The position numbers and the translations under genes are program-made. This document shows positions 5,167-5,568 of a DNA stretch of 5,568 nucleotides, piece by piece. Numbering within the stretch: the stretch's first letter is position 1; each line of letters begins with the position of its first letter. Under the pieces are notes generated by a model, which was given only the letters and a program-made list of their open reading frames with translations, ran no database searches and was not told the origin of the DNA. Source of the DNA: Chloroflexota bacterium (lineage in GTDB: Bacteria; Chloroflexota; Anaerolineae; Promineifilales; Promineifilaceae); the NCBI GenBank assembly GCA_020353135.1, contig CP070688.1, positions 2,661,022-2,666,589 of the forward strand. The letters run 5' to 3'.

Positions 5167-5568
5167 CTACTTGACCTTAATGCTGGCGCTCAAGTTGCCA
5201 TACTCCCTGTCGAAGCGATGCTCACCGAATTCTACGTCGACCACTTCAAGGGTGTGCGTGCCCGACTTGACATTGTGCATCTCATATCTGGCCAGGCCAG
5301 AATCATTTGTGACAGCCCGAAGCCGCTCCGTGCTGCCGTTGGGATAAGTCCAGTCTACGACCACTGTCGCCCCGACCGCGTTATCCCAATACTCGTCGTC
5401 GACCCATACCGAGCCCCAGACGGTACGCTTGCCCTTGATCTTGTTGTCATACAGACTGATGTTTGTGACCCGGGTGACCGGTTCTGGCGGTGGTGGTGGC
5501 GGCGGCTGCTCGCTGGGCGCGGTGATGGTCATCCTCACTCCCAGAAAGCCAGAGTAGAAGTGATAGAC
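5167..5568 (-). CDS. C-terminal part of a probable extracellular protein with Pro linker and Ig-like domain (runs off the right edge)
   Basis: The frame is open from the TAG at 5169-5167 to the right edge, so 133 residues of a longer protein are visible. The first ten residues before an internal GTG (5538) read naturally on into the rest ('HFYSGFLGVRMTITAPSE' in outline), and there is no signal peptide after any internal start. I therefore take it as partial, although GGGAG before the ATG at 5532 leaves a short-gene reading possible. A linker of seven prolines follows (about residues 23-29), then a domain of about 100 residues with alternating beta pattern: 'GSVWVDD', 'GATVVVDWTYPNGSTE', 'AVTNDSGLARYE', 'SGTHTLEVVDVEF'. 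That is the usual plan of bacterial Ig-like/CNA-B-like C-terminal domains on secreted peptidases and other surface proteins. The N-terminal function is off the window. Confidence 0.75.
   Translation of the reverse strand, partial: VYHFYSGFLGVRMTITAPSEQPPPPPPPEPVTRVTNISLYDNKIKGKRTVWGSVWVDDEYWDNAVGATVVVDWTYPNGSTERLRAVTNDSGLARYEMHNVKSGTHTLEVVDVEFGEHRFDREYGNLSASIKVK

Overview
The window looks like a stretch of a bacterial chromosome, GC-rich in the genes and less so in some gaps. The best guess is a Chloroflexota (Anaerolineae-like) metagenomic contig. That guess is inference. It rests on a beta-helix surface protein of a style common there, a DUF4342-like protein, a small three-helix membrane protein, and good Shine-Dalgarno sites with mixed ATG and GTG starts. 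No rRNA, tRNA, CRISPR array, transposase or phage gene is visible.

Layout. (1) Positions 1-506, minus strand: the N-terminal 168 codons of a secreted right-handed beta-helix protein that runs off the left edge. (2) Positions 507-843: a divergent gap holding a cluster of short dyads. (3) Positions 844-2450, plus strand: four small genes in a row with short gaps, probably one operon. They are a DUF4342-like protein, a one-helix membrane protein with a C-terminal coiled coil, a three-helix membrane protein, and a flavin/F420-type split-barrel (PNPOx-like) protein. (4) Positions 2622-3899, minus strand: a complete exported di-heme cytochrome c of the CCP/MauG family, convergent with the operon. 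(5) Positions 3900-4546: a 647-base gap with no supportable gene but several repeats and a palindrome. (6) Positions 4547-4888, plus strand: a three-helix membrane protein of unknown function. (7) Positions 4889-5166: a convergent gap with an 80-base imperfect palindrome that has two internal hairpins. (8) Positions 5167-5568, minus strand: the C-terminal end of a larger, probably extracellular protein with a proline linker and an Ig-like domain, open at the right edge.

How it fits together. Three proteins (beta-helix, di-heme cytochrome, Ig-domain protein) act outside the cytoplasmic membrane or are predicted to. The plus-strand operon is mainly a small membrane-protein set with one probable redox-cofactor protein. 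No pathway joins these parts in an obvious way. The most informative single gene is the di-heme cytochrome: by a remembered alignment it keeps the active-site Gln, Glu and inter-heme Trp, but it has MauG-like rather than classical-peroxidase axial ligand positions. The most informative non-coding item is the structured palindrome at 5040-5119, which looks like a small dispersed repeat. I do not see a clear, complete new system. The DUF4342/membrane/PNPOx gene set is the nearest candidate.
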